Shown piece by piece: positions 53,199-62,384 of a stretch of 64,000 nucleotides of DNA (within the stretch, counting starts at the first letter, position 1; every line of letters starts with the position of its first letter). A model generated the notes under the pieces. That model worked only from the letters and a program-made list of their open reading frames with translations. It was not told the DNA's origin and did no database searches. Both the position numbers and the translations under genes were made by a program. The stretch comes from Streptomyces caelestis. GTDB lineage: Bacteria; Actinomycetota; Actinomycetes; Streptomycetales; Streptomycetaceae. The stretch lies in NCBI RefSeq assembly GCF_001279005.1, contig NZ_LGCN01000265.1:124001-188000 (forward strand), written 5' to 3'.

Positions 53199-53837
53199 CT
53201 ACTGCTCCGTGATGAGCGACCGCGCGGCGACCGCGGCCGTGTGGGGGCCGACGCCCAGCGCCAGCGCCGCCCGCAGGTCGTCGCCGGTGTCCACGTCCTG
53301 CCGCACCGAGTCCACCCCGTCGAGGCCCAGCTCCACGGCTCCGGACTCCCGGTGCCGGGCCCGGGAGCCGGGGCCGAAGAACGGGCGCAGTTCCCGGCCC
53401 CCGCTCGCGGCCAGCAGCGTCGTGCCGAGCCCGGCGGCGTCGGCGAGGAACGCGCGCGGGAACGCGGCGGCCGCATCGAGGACGCGGGCCAGTTCCGGCG
53501 GGCGGAGCGCCGGGAGATCGGCGTTGAGCGCCGCGACGCACGCCGCGCGGCGAGCGGCGCCCGCCACCGTCGCGCCGTGGGCGAGAGCCGCGTTGAGGCC
53601 GCCGCGCGGCTCGTCCGGGACGATTCCGGCCCCCAGCGCGGTCAGCTCCCGGGAGGCGAGGGCGTCGTCCGTGACGACCACCACATCCCGTACCGCCGGG
53701 CACGTCAGCGCGGCCGCCACCGTGTCCTGGGCGAAGGCGAGCGCGAGGCCCGGGCGCAGGCCGTCGTCCGCGGTGTCCGAGAGCCTGCTCTTGGCCCGGT
53801 CCAGCGGCTTCAGGGGTACCACCAAGGTCCACTGCAC
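53199..53837 (-). CDS. cofC: Phospholactate/PEP guanylyltransferase (F420 synthesis)
   Basis: 212-residue MobA-like nucleotidyltransferase: TLVVPLKPLDRAKSRLSD at the N-terminus, VVVVTDDALASRELTALGAG, LNADLPALRPPELARVL and FFGPGSRARH. These are CofC/FbiD motifs; in actinobacteria the enzyme guanylylates PEP or 2-phospholactate for coenzyme F420. GTG at 53837 with GAGAGGG upstream. Divergent from plsC. Confidence 0.9.
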   Translation of the reverse strand: MQWTLVVPLKPLDRAKSRLSDTADDGLRPGLALAFAQDTVAAALTCPAVRDVVVVTDDALASRELTALGAGIVPDEPRGGLNAALAHGATVAGAARRAACVAALNADLPALRPPELARVLDAAAAFPRAFLADAAGLGTTLLAASGGRELRPFFGPGSRARHRESGAVELGLDGVDSVRQDVDTGDDLRAALALGVGPHTAAVAARSLITEQ

Positions 53838-54010
53838 GAGTGTTACGTCCCTCTCTTGTCGCGGCCATTGTCACCCGGTACACGGGGCGGCGAGGGGGGC
53901 GGGCGTACGGTGTTCTCGACAGACCGGCGGCCCGGGGCGACACTTGTGCGGCCCGTCGGGCCTCCGGGTCCGGGCCCCGGGCCTGTCATTCGGAAGAGGA
54001 AGGTGTACTT

Positions 54011-54820
54011 GTGCCGCGCCGCAGAATCGGCTTCTGGTACCGCTTCGCCGCGGTTCTCTGCAAACCGCCGCTGGTGGTTCTGCTCAAGCGGGACTGGCGC
54101 GGAATGGAGAACATTCCGGCCGAGGGTGGATTTATCGCCGCGGTGAACCACAATTCGCACATCGACCCCTTCGCCTACGCGCACTTTCAGTACAACACCG
54201 GACGCGTTCCGCGATTCCTGGCGAAGAGCGGGCTTTTCAACAAGGGATTCATCGGCGCCGCGATGCGCGGCACCGGACAGATCCCCGTCTACCGCGAGAG
54301 CACCGACGCGCTCAGCGCCTTCCGGGCCGCGATCGACGCCGTGGAGCGCGGCGAGTGCGTCGCCTTCTACCCCGAGGGCACCCTCACCCGCGACCCGGAC
54401 GGCTGGCCCATGACCGGCAAGACCGGCGCCGCGCGCGTCGCCCTGCAGACCAAGTGCCCCGTGATCCCGGTCGCCCAGTGGGGCGCCAACGAACTGCTGC
54501 CGCCGTACGCCAAGAAGCCCAGCCTGCTGCCGCGCAAGACCCACCGCGTGCTGGCCGGGCCGCCGGTGGACCTCGACCGCTTCTACGAGCGGGAGATGAC
54601 CCCGGAACTGCTCAAGGAGGCGACGGAGGTGATCATGGCGGCCGTCACGCGCCAGCTGGAGCAGATCCGCGGCGAGAAGGCCCCCGAGACGCCGTACGAC
54701 CCGCGCCGTGAGCGGATCGAGCAGCGCCGCAGGACGCACGCGCAGCGACGGGACGAGCGAACACAGGAGCGGACGCGGGGCGGCAGGCCCGCCGCGCGGG
54801 AAGAGGGGCTGGGCACGTGA
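54011..54820 (+). CDS. plsC: 1-acyl-sn-glycerol-3-phosphate acyltransferase
   Basis: 269-residue lysophosphatidate acyltransferase. Motif I NHNSHIDPFAYAH (HX4D), motif II region VPRFLAKSGLF, motif III FYPEGTLTRDPDGWPM and motif IV VIPVAQWGANELLP are in order; the last 35 residues are a highly charged Arg/Glu helix. GTG at 54011 with GGAAGG about 9 bases upstream; the frame upstream to 53840 is not conserved-looking. Overlaps gpsA by 4 bases (GTGA). Confidence 0.93.
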   Translation: MPRRRIGFWYRFAAVLCKPPLVVLLKRDWRGMENIPAEGGFIAAVNHNSHIDPFAYAHFQYNTGRVPRFLAKSGLFNKGFIGAAMRGTGQIPVYRESTDALSAFRAAIDAVERGECVAFYPEGTLTRDPDGWPMTGKTGAARVALQTKCPVIPVAQWGANELLPPYAKKPSLLPRKTHRVLAGPPVDLDRFYEREMTPELLKEATEVIMAAVTRQLEQIRGEKAPETPYDPRRERIEQRRRTHAQRRDERTQERTRGGRPAAREEGLGT

Positions 54821-55827
54821 GCGAGCCGGTCAAGGCGGCCGTCTTCGGTACCGGATCGTGGGGCACGGCCTTCGGCATGGTCCTCGCCGACGCGGGCTGC
54901 GACGTCGTGCTGTGGGGACGGCGCCCCGAACTCGCCGAGGCGGTCAACTCCACCCGCACCAACCCCGACTACCTGCCCGGGATCGAACTCCCGGAGAACC
55001 TGCGGGCCACCACGGACGCCGTCGATGCCGCGCGCGGCGCGGACTTCACCGTCCTCGCGGTCCCCTCGCAGACGCTGCGCGACAACCTCGCCGACTGGGC
55101 GCCGCTGCTCGCGCCCGGCACGGTCCTGGTGTCGCTGATGAAGGGCGTCGAACTCGGCTCCGCGATGCGGATGAGCGAGGTGATCGACGACGTCGCCAAG
55201 GTCGGCGCCGAACGCATCGCCGTGGTCACCGGCCCCAACCTGGCCCGGGAGATCGCCGCCCGGATGCCGGCCGCCGCCGTGGTGGCCTGCACCGACGAAG
55301 CCGTCGCCCGGCGCCTCCAGACCGCCTGCCACACGTCGTACTTCCGGCCGTACACCAACACCGACGTCATCGGCTGCGAACTGGGCGGCGCGGTGAAGAA
55401 CGTGATCGGGCTGGCCGTCGGCATCGCGGACGGCATGGGGCTCGGCGACAACGCCAAGGGCTCGCTCATCACCCGGGGCCTCGCCGAGACCACCCGGCTC
55501 GGAGTGGCGCTCGGCGCCGACCCGCTGACCTTCTCCGGACTCGCGGGCCTGGGCGACCTGGTGGCCACCTGCTCCTCGCCGCTGTCGCGCAACCACACCT
55601 TCGGCACCAACCTCGGCAAGGGCCTGACCCTCGCGGAGACCATCGCGGTCACCAAACAGACCGCCGAGGGCGTCAAGTCCTGCGAGTCGGTGCTGGACCT
55701 GGCCCGCCGGCACGGGGTCGACATGCCGCTCACCGAAACGGTCGTCTCCATCGTGCACGAGGGCAAGCCCCCGGTGGTCGCCGTCGAGGAACTGATGTCG
55801 CGCAGCGCGAAGCCCGAGCGACGCTGA
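54817..55827 (+). CDS. gpsA: Glycerol-3-phosphate dehydrogenase [NAD(P)+]
   Basis: 336-residue enzyme reducing DHAP to sn-glycerol-3-phosphate for phospholipids. N-terminal AVFGTGSWGTAFGMVLADAG binds NAD(P); VVTGPNLAREIAARMPAAAV, catalytic Lys in CELGGAVKNVIGLAVGIADG and AGLGDLVATCSSPLSRNHTF are GpsA signatures. It overlaps plsC by 4 bases, which directly links precursor supply to acylation. Confidence 0.96.
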   Translation: MSEPVKAAVFGTGSWGTAFGMVLADAGCDVVLWGRRPELAEAVNSTRTNPDYLPGIELPENLRATTDAVDAARGADFTVLAVPSQTLRDNLADWAPLLAPGTVLVSLMKGVELGSAMRMSEVIDDVAKVGAERIAVVTGPNLAREIAARMPAAAVVACTDEAVARRLQTACHTSYFRPYTNTDVIGCELGGAVKNVIGLAVGIADGMGLGDNAKGSLITRGLAETTRLGVALGADPLTFSGLAGLGDLVATCSSPLSRNHTFGTNLGKGLTLAETIAVTKQTAEGVKSCESVLDLARRHGVDMPLTETVVSIVHEGKPPVVAVEELMSRSAKPERR

Positions 55828-55909
55828 GCGACGGCCCCCTCCGTTCGGCTCACGCACGGCGTTGCGGGCGCTGTATCCCGGCACCACGGGCAGGTACTCT
55901 CGTCGCGAT

Positions 55910-57067
55910 ATGAGCACCGAGAACCTCCCCCAGAGCCCCGAGCAGCCGTCCCGCAAGCCGCGTGTGGCCGTCGTGTTCGGCGGGCGCAGCTCCGAACACG
56001 GGATCTCCGTGGTCACCGCCGGAGCCGTCCTCAAGGCCATCGACCGGACCGCGTACGACGTCCTGCCGATCGGCATCACCCCCGGCGGCCGCTGGGCGCT
56101 CACCGCCGACGAGCCGGAGCGCATGGCGATCAGCGACCGCCGTACGCCCAGCGTCGACCAGCTCGCCGAGTCGACGGAGGGCGCCGTGGTGCTCCCCGTC
56201 GACCCCGCCGACCGCGAAGTCGTCTACAGCGAGCCGGGCTCGGTGCCCAAGGCGCTCGGCGAGGTCGACGTGGTCTTCCCGGTGCTGCACGGCCCCTACG
56301 GTGAGGACGGCACCCTCCAGGGGCTCCTGGAGCTCTCCGGCGTCCCCTACGTCGGCTCGGGCGTGCTCGCCTCGGCCGTCGGCCAGGACAAGGAGTACAT
56401 GAAGCGGGTGTTCACCTCCTTCGGGCTGAAGGTCGGCCCGTACCTGGTGATCCGGCCGCGCGAGTGGGAGCGGGACGAGTCAGCCGCCCGCGGGAAGATC
56501 GTCGACTTCGCCGGCGAGCACGGCTGGCCGCTGTTCGTGAAGCCCGCGCGCGCGGGCTCGTCGATCGGCATCACCAAGGTCGACGACCTGTCCGCTCTGG
56601 ACGGGGCGATCGCCGAGGCCCGGCGCCACGACCCGAAGATCCTCGTCGAGGCGGCGCTGCGCGGCCGGGAGATCGAGTGCGGCGTGCTGGAGTTCGAGGA
56701 CGGCCCGCGCGCCTCGCTGCCGGCCGAGATCCCGCCGCCCGACGCGCACGCGTACTACGACTTCGAGGCCAAGTACATCGATTCCACGCCCGGCATCGTG
56801 CCCGCGCCGCTGACCGACGAGGAGACGGCCGAGGTGCGGCGGCTCGCGGTGGAGGCGTTCGACGCGGCCTCCTGCGAGGGGCTGGTCCGCGCGGACTTCT
56901 TCCTCACCGAGGACGGCGAGTTCGTGATCAACGAGATCAACACCATGCCCGGCTTCACGCCCATCTCGATGTACCCGCAGATGTGGCAGGCCACCGGGGT
57001 GAGCTACCCGGAGCTGGTCGACCTGCTGGTGCGGGCGGCACTGCGCCGGTCGACCGGACTGCGCTGA
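55910..57067 (+). CDS. ddlA: D-alanine--D-alanine ligase
   Basis: 385-residue ATP-grasp ligase making the D-Ala-D-Ala terminus of peptidoglycan precursors. Motifs: VVFGGRSSEHGISVVTAGAV, PVLHGPYGEDGTLQGLLELS, FVKPARAGSSIGITKV, and DFFLTEDGEFVINEINTMPG with TPISMYPQMWQATG. ATG at 55910 lacks a clear ribosome site; TACTCT 9 bases upstream could be the -10 of a leaderless transcript. Confidence 0.95.
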   Translation: MSTENLPQSPEQPSRKPRVAVVFGGRSSEHGISVVTAGAVLKAIDRTAYDVLPIGITPGGRWALTADEPERMAISDRRTPSVDQLAESTEGAVVLPVDPADREVVYSEPGSVPKALGEVDVVFPVLHGPYGEDGTLQGLLELSGVPYVGSGVLASAVGQDKEYMKRVFTSFGLKVGPYLVIRPREWERDESAARGKIVDFAGEHGWPLFVKPARAGSSIGITKVDDLSALDGAIAEARRHDPKILVEAALRGREIECGVLEFEDGPRASLPAEIPPPDAHAYYDFEAKYIDSTPGIVPAPLTDEETAEVRRLAVEAFDAASCEGLVRADFFLTEDGEFVINEINTMPGFTPISMYPQMWQATGVSYPELVDLLVRAALRRSTGLR

Positions 57068-57083
57068 GCCGCGCACGCACGCG

Positions 57084-57584
57084 TCAGGGGGCGATCCCCT
57101 CGGGGATCGTCTTCTTCAGGGCCGGGGCGAGGTCGATCAGCACGCCCGTGCCGTCCCGCCCGTCGGCCACCTCGACCTCGACGTACGCCTCGCGGTTGGC
57201 GGTGGTGAAGCGCTGCACGTCGTCGCCCCGCGTCTCCATGAGCCAGTCGACGCCGTTCACCCCGCCCGGCACCGCGTCGGCGTCGTTGCCGTTGGCCACC
57301 CTCGGGTCGGTCATCTTCGGGGGTCGCTCGACACCGCACCGCAGTATGATCGCCACGCCGCCCCAGCCCGCGGTCAGTTCGGACGCGGGTTCGGGATCGT
57401 CGCGACTCTCACCGTCCACCTTCGCCGGCAGGGCCTCGTCCAGGTTCTGACACAGCTCGGTGACCTTCGCGTCCGGGCGGGGAACCGCCGCGGACGCGCT
57501 GTCGTCTGCCGAGGAGCAGCCCGCGACGGTGATCAGCACCGCGAGCGCGGACAGGACGGCGTGCCGGTGACGGGAAGAGTTCAC
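57084..57584 (-). CDS. DUF3515 lipoprotein
   Basis: 166-residue predicted lipoprotein: hydrophobic AVLSALAVLITVAGCSS with a Cys lipobox, then the DUF3515 domain (LCQNLDEALPAKV, WGGVAIILRCGVERP, VDWLMETRGDDVQRFTTANR). Function unknown. GTG at 57584 is chosen because TACCCT lies exactly 6 bases upstream, a leaderless-promoter pattern; GTG 57590 would overlap that element. It lies between convergent ddlA and its own upstream Lrp-like gene. Confidence 0.85.
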   Translation of the reverse strand: MNSSRHRHAVLSALAVLITVAGCSSADDSASAAVPRPDAKVTELCQNLDEALPAKVDGESRDDPEPASELTAGWGGVAIILRCGVERPPKMTDPRVANGNDADAVPGGVNGVDWLMETRGDDVQRFTTANREAYVEVEVADGRDGTGVLIDLAPALKKTIPEGIAP

Positions 57585-57604
57585 CGGCACAGGGTAGACG
57601 GGGG

Positions 57605-57838
57605 CTACAGATGGACGACCGGGCAGGTCAGGGTTCGGGTGATGCCGTCCACTTGCTGGACTTTGGCGACCACCATGCGGCCCAGTTCGTCGACGGTGTC
57701 GGCCTGGGCGCGCACGATCACGTCGTACGGTCCGGTCACGTCCTCGGCCTGGATGACTCCAGGGATCCTGCCGATCAGCTCGGCGACGGTCGACGCCTTG
57801 CCGACCTCCGTCTGGATCAGGATGTACGCCTGTACCAC
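57605..57838 (-). CDS. Stand-alone Lrp/AsnC effector-binding (RAM) domain protein
   Basis: 77-residue protein consisting only of the RAM domain (VQAYILIQTEVGKASTVAEL, GPYDVIVRAQADTVDELGRM) without the HTH of Lrp/AsnC regulators. Such SARP-like stand-alone RAM proteins bind amino acids and may modulate full-length Lrp proteins. GTG at 57838 with TGGAGG 4 bases upstream. Confidence 0.88.
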   Translation of the reverse strand: MVQAYILIQTEVGKASTVAELIGRIPGVIQAEDVTGPYDVIVRAQADTVDELGRMVVAKVQQVDGITRTLTCPVVHL

Positions 57839-58044
57839 GGAACCTCCAGGGCGGCCACGAGGATCATGTGGGGAAAAGGAACGCCACGGTATCGCGTCGC
57901 CGCTCCTCGCGGGGAGACCCGCGGGAGCCGGGCCTTGCGCGCCGGGGTACAGACACGAGAGAAGTTGACGGTCACTTCGACCGTAGCGAGGACGCGAACG
58001 ACTCGCGACCGGGCACGCACAGGGACAGAAGGGTCGAAAGGGAA

Positions 58045-59010
58045 ATGAAGGGCACTGTTGGTGAGCTCGGGGAGTTCGGGCTCATCAGGGAGCTCACCTC
58101 CCGTCTCACCACCACCCCGGCGGTCCGGGTCGGCCCCGGCGACGACGCCGCGGTGGTCTCCGCGCCCGACCGCAGGGTCGTGGCCAGCACCGACATCCTG
58201 CTGGAGGGCCGGCACTTCCGCCGCGACTGGTCCACGGCCTACGACGTCGGCCGCAAGGCCGCCGCGCAGAACCTCGCCGACATCGCCGCCATGGGCGCCG
58301 TGCCGACCGCGCTGCTGCTCGGCCTCGTCGTCCCGGCGGAACTGCCGGTGACCTGGCCCAGCGAGCTGATGGACGGCCTGCGCGACGAGTGCCAGGTGGC
58401 CGGCGCCGCGGTCGTCGGCGGCGATGTCGTACGCGGCGACACGATCATGGTGTCGATCACCGCGCTCGGCGACCTGCGCAACCAGGAGCCCGTGACCCGG
58501 GGCGGCGCGCAGCCCGGTGACCTCGTCGCGGTGACCGGCTGGCTGGGCTGGTCCGCGGCCGGACACGCGGTGCTCTCCCGCGGTTTCCGCTCGCCGCGCG
58601 CCTTCGTCGAGGCGCACCGGCGTCCCGAACCGCCGTACCACGCGGGGCCCGCGGCCGCCGGGCTCGGCGCCACCGCGATGTGCGACGTGAGTGACGGGCT
58701 GATCGCCGACCTCGGGCACATCGCCGAGGCCAGCAAGGTCCGCATCGACATCCGCTCCGGCACGATCGACATCCCCTCGCAGATGAACGACATCGGCCAG
58801 GCCGTCGGCGTCGACCCCATGCAGTGGGTGCTGACCGGGGGAGAGGACCACGCGATCGTGGCGACCTTCCCGCCGGACGTGAAGCTGCCCGCCCGCTGGA
58901 AGGTGATCGGCGAGGTGCTCAACCCGTCGGCGCTGCCCCAGGTGACGGTCGACGGGGCGCCCTGGACGACCCAGGGCGGCTGGGACCACTTCGGGGACAT
59001 CGAGTCATGA
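58045..59010 (+). CDS. thiL: Thiamine-monophosphate kinase
   Basis: 321-residue ATP-dependent kinase making thiamine diphosphate from ThMP. PurM-fold motifs: [60 protein letters not shown] and [18 protein letters not shown] at 58045 behind GAAAGGGAA. Overlaps thiD by 4 bases (ATGA). Confidence 0.95.
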   Translation: MKGTVGELGEFGLIRELTSRLTTTPAVRVGPGDDAAVVSAPDRRVVASTDILLEGRHFRRDWSTAYDVGRKAAAQNLADIAAMGAVPTALLLGLVVPAELPVTWPSELMDGLRDECQVAGAAVVGGDVVRGDTIMVSITALGDLRNQEPVTRGGAQPGDLVAVTGWLGWSAAGHAVLSRGFRSPRAFVEAHRRPEPPYHAGPAAAGLGATAMCDVSDGLIADLGHIAEASKVRIDIRSGTIDIPSQMNDIGQAVGVDPMQWVLTGGEDHAIVATFPPDVKLPARWKVIGEVLNPSALPQVTVDGAPWTTQGGWDHFGDIES

Positions 59011-59804
59011 GCGCGCCGCCCGGGGTGCTCACCGTGGCCGGCTCCGACTCCGGCGGCGGCGCGGGGATCCAGGCCGACCTGAAGACGATGCTGGCGCTCG
59101 GCGTGCACGGCATGAGCGTGCTCACCGCGGTGACCGCGCAGAACTCCCTGGGCGTGCAGGGCGCCTGGGAGCTGCCCGTGGAGGCGGTGCGGGCCCAGTA
59201 CCGCAGCGTCGTCGACGACATCGGGGTGCAGGCGGTCAAGACCGGCATGCTGTCCTCCGCCGAACTCGTCGAGGCGGTGGCCGACTTGATCTCCGGCACG
59301 GATGCGCCGGCGGTCGTCGACCCGGTGGGGGTCTCCAAGCACGGGGACCCGCTGCTCGCGGCCTCCGCGCTGGACTCCGTACGGACGAAACTGCTGCCGG
59401 TGGCGACCGTGGCCACGCCGAACCTGGACGAGGTGGCACAACTCACGGACGTACGGGTCGGGTCGGAACCCGACATGCGCCGGGCGGCCCGGGCGGTGCT
59501 GGCGTTCGGGCCGCGCTGGGTGGTGATCAAGGGCGGCCACCTGTCCGGCGACGCCGTGGACCTGCTCACCGACGGATCCGAGGAGCACTGGCTGCGCGCC
59601 CCCAGGCACGACAACCGCCACACCCACGGCACGGGCTGCACACTGGCGTCGGCGATCGCGTCGGAACTGGCGAAGGGCCGGCCCGTGCCGGAGGCGGTGA
59701 CGACGGCCAAGGCCTACGTCACCGGAGCGATAGCATCCGGCTTCGCGTTGGGTGAGGGAATCGGCCCGGTGGACCACGCCTGGAACCTGAACCCGCCGCG
59801 CTGA
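59007..59804 (+). CDS. thiD: Hydroxymethylpyrimidine/phosphomethylpyrimidine kinase
   Basis: 265-residue ribokinase-like enzyme phosphorylating HMP and HMP-P for thiamine synthesis. N-terminal [44 protein letters not shown] and the anion-hole/catalytic [18 protein letters not shown] motif are intact. Its start overlaps the thiL stop; both act late in thiamine diphosphate synthesis. Confidence 0.96.
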   Translation: MSAPPGVLTVAGSDSGGGAGIQADLKTMLALGVHGMSVLTAVTAQNSLGVQGAWELPVEAVRAQYRSVVDDIGVQAVKTGMLSSAELVEAVADLISGTDAPAVVDPVGVSKHGDPLLAASALDSVRTKLLPVATVATPNLDEVAQLTDVRVGSEPDMRRAARAVLAFGPRWVVIKGGHLSGDAVDLLTDGSEEHWLRAPRHDNRHTHGTGCTLASAIASELAKGRPVPEAVTTAKAYVTGAIASGFALGEGIGPVDHAWNLNPPR

Positions 59805-59864
59805 CCCCGGACGACCGCTGCCGCATGCCGCCGTCCCCGTGGGCAGTCGTCCGCCCGGGCAGTC

Positions 59865-60050
59865 GTGCCTCCCCCAGTGCCTCAAGGGCCTGGGAGGCAC
59901 TCCCGGGGCGATGGGGATCCCCCCGCTCGAGCGAGGCCGGGAGTGGGGGAGGGCGGGCGCCGGGGGCATCCCCTCCGGGGGAGGTACCCCGCGAGCGCCG
60001 GGCCGCGCGAACACCCCCGGCCCGCACCCACGCGGAGCACCCCCGCAAGC
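59865..60050. repeat. Dispersed intergenic repeat, full copy B
   Basis: Composite repeat in the thiD-rpmB gap. A left hairpin GTGCCTCCC (59865-59873) / GGGAGGCAC (59892-59900) with extra inner pairs, then a second palindromic part around GCTCGAGC and CCGGGAGTGGGGGAGGGCGG, then a right part ending near 60046. Its parts recur at 1-131, 1564-1602 and 8665-8703. Possibly it also serves as a transcription-ending or mRNA-stabilising hairpin for thiD. Confidence 0.65.
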
Positions 60051-60069
60051 GTGCCGGACCACAGCAAAG

Positions 60070-60097
60070 AGCCGGCCCACCCCAAGGTGGACCGGCT
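60070..60097 (-). terminator. rpmB terminator
   Basis: AGCCGGCCCACC (60070-60081) pairs with GGTGGACCGGCT (60086-60097) with one mismatch; on the minus strand it is followed by CTTTGCTG. It lies 44 bases beyond the rpmB stop. Confidence 0.75.
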
Positions 60098-60140
60098 GGT
60101 TGCGGCGAAACCGGCTATGGCCGCGCGCTCAGCGAAAGCG

Positions 60141-60326
60141 TCAGCGCGAGACCTTGCCGGCCTTGATGCACGAGGTGCAGGCGTTCACGCGCTTCGGCGT
60201 CCCACCGACCACGGTACGCACACGCTGGATGTTCGGGTTCCAGCGACGGGGCGTACGGCGGTGCGAGTGCGAGATGTTGTTGCCGAAGCCCGGCCCCTTG
60301 CCGCAGACGTCGCAGTTGGCAGCCAC
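60141..60326 (-). CDS. rpmB: Ribosomal protein bL28, zinc-binding (C+) form
   Basis: 61-residue bL28: [20 protein letters not shown] with a CxxC pair, and [12 protein letters not shown] with the second CxxC, so this is the zinc-binding C+ version. [15 protein letters not shown] is the L28 core. Streptomyces also carry Zur-controlled C- paralogues elsewhere. GTG at 60326 with GGAG 7 bases upstream. Divergent from the FakA-like gene across 267 bases. Confidence 0.96.
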   Translation of the reverse strand: MAANCDVCGKGPGFGNNISHSHRRTPRRWNPNIQRVRTVVGGTPKRVNACTSCIKAGKVSR

Positions 60327-60593
60327 GGGTCACTCCAAAGACTTCAGATGCACTTACGGTTGATCCCGGCAGGCCGGGATCGAAATTCCGGACTCCAGGA
60401 GTCCTGCGGAATCTGAGTGGCGTTACCGGGGGAGAGGCCCGATCGGATCGGGCAACCGGAGCAGCATACAACGGCTGCACCCGTAGAACGAAACTACCAC
60501 GGCAGCTCAGGGGCCCGCCTCCGGCCTTCTTCCGGCGGACGGCGTCCCACGGTCTACGCTGCCTGCCACGGCCGGCAGCTCAGGGAGGCGCAG

Positions 60594-62318
60594 GTGGCGC
60601 AGGTGCCGCAGACATTCTTCGATGCTCTCGCGGTGCGTTCCTGGTGCGGTCTCGCGCTCGAGGCGCTGGGGCGGGCCCGTGAGGAGATCGACGCGATCAA
60701 CGTCTACCCGGTGGCCGACGGGGACACCGGGACGAATCTCTATCTGACCGTCGAGTCGGCGACCGCGGCGGTGGAGGCGGTGTTCGCGGGGCACGAGGCC
60801 GGCGGGGACCGGCGGCCGGCGCTGGCCGACGCCGTACGGGCGATGGCGCACGGGGCGCTGATCGGCGCCCGCGGCAACTCCGGGACGATCCTGGCGCAGT
60901 TGCTGCGCGGCATGGCCCAGGTGCTGGCCGCGGACGGAGCCCCGGCCCACGCCGACGGGGAGGGGCTGCGGACCGCCCTGCGGCACGCGGCCGACTCCGC
61001 GCGCCAGGCGGTCGCGCACCCCGTCGAGGGCACGGTCCTCACCGTCGCCGCGGCCGCCGCCGAAGCCGCCGGCCGGGCGGACGGCGACTGCGGGGAGGTG
61101 GCGCGGGCGGCTTACGAGGGAGCCCGCGCGGCACTCGCCGAGACCCCGGCCCGACTGGCCGTCCTCCGGCGCGCCGGGGTGGTCGACGCGGGCGGCAGGG
61201 GGCTGGTGGCGGTGCTCGCGGCGCTGGTGGAGACGTTCACGGGGGAGGCGCCGCGGGGCATGCCGGCGGTGGGCGGCCCGTGGCGCGGCTCCATCCGCGT
61301 CGCCGGTCCCGTGCCGCACGCGCGCGTGGAGGAGACCGGCGGCCCCGGCGCGTGCGCGGAGGGCGGCGCCGCGCCGGGGCCGGGGGCCGGAGGCCCCGCC
61401 TTCGAGGTGATCTATCTGCTGGAGGCCGGCGACGCGGCCGTCGCGCGGCTGCGCGACCGGCTCGACGCGCTGGGCGACTCGCTCGTGGTGGTCGGCGGGG
61501 ACGGGCTGTGGAACGTCCATGTGCACGTGGACGACGCGGGCGCCGCCGTGGAGGCCGGGGTCGAGGCCGGCCGGCCGTACCGGATCCGGATCACCCACTT
61601 CGGCGTGGGGGACGCCCACACCACCGGGGCCGAGCCGGCGGCGCCCGGGGAACGCGCTCAGCGGGCCGTCGTGGCCGTGGTGCCCGGCGAGGGCCTGGCG
61701 GGTCTGTACGCCGAGGCGGGCGCGACCACCGTGCTCGCCCGTCCCGGGGAGCCGCCCGCGAGCGGTGAACTCGTCCAGGCGGTGCGGCGCGCGCACGCGC
61801 GGGAGGTGGTGCTGCTGCCCAACGACGCCGACCTGCGCCACACCGCCGCCGCGGCGGCCGAGCAGGTCCGCGCGGAGGGCGTCCGGGTGGCGCTCATCCC
61901 CACCCGCTCCGCGGTCCAGGGCATCGCGGCGCTCGCGGTGCACGAGCCGGAGCGCCGTTTCGACGAGGACGTGGTGTCGATGACGTCGGCGGCGGGCGCG
62001 ACCCGCTACGCCGAGGTCACCGTCGCCGAGCACCAGTCCTGGACCATGGCGGGCATCTGCCAGGCCGGGGACGTCCTCGGCCTGGTCGACGGGGACGTGG
62101 CCGTGATCGGGCAGGACCTCACGGCCACCGCCGAGGCCGTCCTCGACCGCATGCTCGCGGCCGGCGGCGAACTGGTCACCCTGGTCCTCGGCGACGACGC
62201 CCCCGAATCCGTCGCCGCCCGCCTGGAGACCCATGTCCGCGAGGGCTACCTCGCCGTCGACACGGTGGTGTGCCACGGCGGCAGACAGGGCGCCCTGCTG
62301 CTCATCGGGGTGGAGTGA
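60594..62318 (+). CDS. DAK2/FakA-like (YloV) kinase family protein
   Basis: 574-residue protein. N-terminal DhaL-like kinase domain with the nucleotide/metal loop INVYPVADGDTGTNLYLTVE and ALIGARGNSGTILAQLLRGM; HPVEGTVLTV and GVVDAGGRGLV follow. The C-terminal half has the YloV/FakA-type domains (VVGGDGLWNVHVHVDDAGAA, LLPNDADLRHTAAAAAEQVR). FakA phosphorylates FakB-bound fatty acids; by family this is the best guess. GTG at 60594 with GGGAGG 5 bases upstream. The rpmB-yloV-recG neighbourhood is conserved in many Gram-positive bacteria. Confidence 0.85.
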   Translation: MAQVPQTFFDALAVRSWCGLALEALGRAREEIDAINVYPVADGDTGTNLYLTVESATAAVEAVFAGHEAGGDRRPALADAVRAMAHGALIGARGNSGTILAQLLRGMAQVLAADGAPAHADGEGLRTALRHAADSARQAVAHPVEGTVLTVAAAAAEAAGRADGDCGEVARAAYEGARAALAETPARLAVLRRAGVVDAGGRGLVAVLAALVETFTGEAPRGMPAVGGPWRGSIRVAGPVPHARVEETGGPGACAEGGAAPGPGAGGPAFEVIYLLEAGDAAVARLRDRLDALGDSLVVVGGDGLWNVHVHVDDAGAAVEAGVEAGRPYRIRITHFGVGDAHTTGAEPAAPGERAQRAVVAVVPGEGLAGLYAEAGATTVLARPGEPPASGELVQAVRRAHAREVVLLPNDADLRHTAAAAAEQVRAEGVRVALIPTRSAVQGIAALAVHEPERRFDEDVVSMTSAAGATRYAEVTVAEHQSWTMAGICQAGDVLGLVDGDVAVIGQDLTATAEAVLDRMLAAGGELVTLVLGDDAPESVAARLETHVREGYLAVDTVVCHGGRQGALLLIGVE

Positions 62319-62384
62319 CCCGCACGGGACCTCCGTGCGGAGCCGGGCCCCGGCGTCCGCGTGTTGTCAGTGCCGTGGTGTGCA

